Assembly: GCA_964451785.1 (NCBI GenBank)
Contig: CAYVJG010000029.1
Location: 1-38,956 of the forward strand
DNA from: JAJYSO01 sp964451785
GTDB lineage: Bacteria; Bacteroidota; Bacteroidia; Flavobacteriales; Flavobacteriaceae
Direction: 5' to 3'
DNA: 38,956 bases
Shown here: piece by piece, positions 38,098 through 38,956 of the stretch
How the letters are laid out: the number at the start of each line of letters is the position of its first letter
Position numbering within the stretch: position 1 is the first letter of the stretch
Position numbers and translations under genes: made by a program
Notes under the pieces: model-generated
Seen by the model: the letters and a program-made list of their open reading frames with translations, nothing else
What the model was told of the DNA's origin: nothing
Database searches by the model: none

Positions 38098-38109
38098 GCT
38101 TTTGAGGGG
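38081..38109 (-). terminator. Terminator of rlmB, overlapping the rhomboid gene end
   Basis: CCCCTCAAAAG (38081-38091) pairs perfectly with CTTTTGAGGGG (38099-38109) around a seven-base loop. The T-rich tail is on the minus strand (TTTTCTTTT), so it best serves rlmB, 69 bases past its stop codon. The rhomboid TGA (38095-38097) lies in the loop. Confidence 0.75.
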
Positions 38110-38177
38110 ATATGTTTACAAAAGAAAGGGGGGGTGCTTTGCTATCGCGCCCTTTCAGAGCTGTCTTTTATTGAAAA

Positions 38178-38912
38178 TTACTTCAAGTTTTGGCGAACAG
38201 CTTCGTAGATGAACAAGGCTGCGGCCACAGATACATTGAGGGAATCAGTTTGCCCAATCATAGGCAGTTTAGCTTGAACATCACACATCTTTAGGATAGA
38301 TTTTGACACACCTTTACCTTCATTACCCATAATGATGGCTGAAGGTTTTTTAAAGTCGACATCGTAAACTGAAGTACCTGCTTTTTCACTAGCGGCCACT
38401 AATTGTACATCGTAAGATTGGAGGTAAAAAATAGCATCTTTTAAATGGTTGGCACGAGCAATAGGAATATTAAATAAGGCGCCGGCAGAAGTTTTAGCAA
38501 CTTGGTCATTGATGGCGGCACTTCCTTGTTTAGGGATGATGATGCCTTGCACTCCGGCACATTCAGCTGTACGTACAATAGCGCCAAAGTTGCGCACATC
38601 GGTGATTTCATCACACAACAAAAATAGAGGAGTAGAAGTTTTTTCGAAGGCTGATTCAATAAGCGCTTCAACACTGATAGTTTTGATGGGTGCAATGCTA
38701 GCTACAACACCTTGGTGGTTGCCATGTGCGAGTTTGTCTAACTTTTGTATAGGGACAAATGAAAGCGCTATTTTTTGATTGCGAGCTTCTTGAACAATGT
38801 TTTCAAGAGCATCGTTATCACTTCCTTTTAGTACGAAAATCTTGTCGATTTCCTGATCGCTGGCCAAAGCTTCCTCGATGCTGTGAATGCCAAAAATGCT
38901 GTTTTTTTTCAT
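38178..38912 (-). CDS. rlmB: 23S rRNA (guanosine-2'-O-)-methyltransferase, TrmH/SpoU family
   Basis: This 244-residue SPOUT methyltransferase has an N-terminal substrate-binding part beginning NSIFGIHSIEEALAS (residues 3-17). The knotted SAM-binding fold follows: motif 1 is LLCDEITDVRNFGAIVRTAE, motif 2 is AIIMGNEGKGVSKSIL and motif 3 is LPMIGQTDSLNVSVAAALFI. This matches RlmB, which methylates G2251 of 23S rRNA, although other TrmH-like members modify tRNA. The start codon lies 16 bases from a terminator hairpin belonging to a gene beyond the right edge. Confidence 0.92.
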   Translation of the reverse strand: MKKNSIFGIHSIEEALASDQEIDKIFVLKGSDNDALENIVQEARNQKIALSFVPIQKLDKLAHGNHQGVVASIAPIKTISVEALIESAFEKTSTPLFLLCDEITDVRNFGAIVRTAECAGVQGIIIPKQGSAAINDQVAKTSAGALFNIPIARANHLKDAIFYLQSYDVQLVAASEKAGTSVYDVDFKKPSAIIMGNEGKGVSKSILKMCDVQAKLPMIGQTDSLNVSVAAALFIYEAVRQNLK

Positions 38913-38928
38913 GGTGTAAAATTAAAAA

Positions 38929-38956
38929 AAATCCCGCTCTTAAAAAAGCGGGATTT
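38929..38956 (-). terminator. Terminator of a minus-strand gene beyond the right edge
   Basis: AAATCCCGCT (38929-38938) pairs with AGCGGGATTT (38947-38956). On the minus strand it is followed by eight T, so it ends a transcript entering from the right, just ahead of rlmB. A plus-strand role cannot be judged because the window ends. Confidence 0.75.

Noticed and set aside
1..38956. CRISPR array, integrated phage or complete insertion sequence
   Set aside because: No regularly spaced repeats, no integrase or transposase and no phage structural genes were seen. Repeats present are dispersed or palindromic.

Overview
The window is chromosomal DNA from a member of the Bacteroidota, most likely a marine or aquatic Flavobacteriaceae species. 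The evidence is consistent across the window. Several genes have upstream boxes of the Bacteroidota sigma-A type (TAnnTTTG, with TTTG about 20 bases further up in the best case). One secreted protein ends in a type IX secretion sorting domain. The bL28-bL33-DUF4295 cluster followed by ftsY is a Bacteroidota arrangement. Ribosomal protein S1 has six domains, and Shine-Dalgarno sequences are largely absent. No rRNA genes, phage genes, intact transposase or CRISPR array are seen. There is one tRNA, tRNA-Arg(ACG), and one 100-base assembly gap of Ns at 35649-35748.

Layout, left to right. 1-3300 is an accessory, visibly A/T-rich, defence-like island. It holds a three-gene HigB-like toxin / XRE antitoxin / SecB-like chaperone module, followed by a SIR2-like NADase candidate. 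3487-5842 carries a secreted serine hydrolase, a block of palindromic repeats and a HAD phosphatase, all on the minus strand. 5997-11557 is a minus-strand fatty acid beta-oxidation operon (fadN-fadA-fadE order). 11927-15630 (plus) has cmk, a DUF2911/TPR protein and rpsA. 15711-21828 (minus) has a lipoprotein, a methyltransferase coupled to a DUF349 protein, aroE and two tandem DUF368 (PopT-like) membrane proteins. 22047-28265 (plus) has a DnaQ-like exonuclease, an FAH-family enzyme, cinA, rpmB-rpmG-DUF4295, ftsY, a small membrane protein and a T9SS cargo protein.

28330-28707 is a repeat-rich intergenic block with the tRNA. It is followed by apt (plus), obg and adk (minus), and purK, a catalytically degenerate polysaccharide-deacetylase relative, a YjjG-type nucleotidase and a secreted hypothetical (plus). 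A second repeat block contains the assembly gap. The window closes with rarA (minus), a rhomboid protease (plus) and rlmB (minus).

The most notable system is the toxin-antitoxin-chaperone-like operon beside the SIR2 gene. The other leads are the deacetylase paralogue that has lost its expected metal ligands, the tandem DUF368 pair, and two interspersed repeat families: a 57-bp TTATACC/GGTATAA element, and a palindromic repeat present at about 4.9 kb and 35.5 kb in opposite orientations. All functional calls rest on reading motifs by eye; no database search was run.
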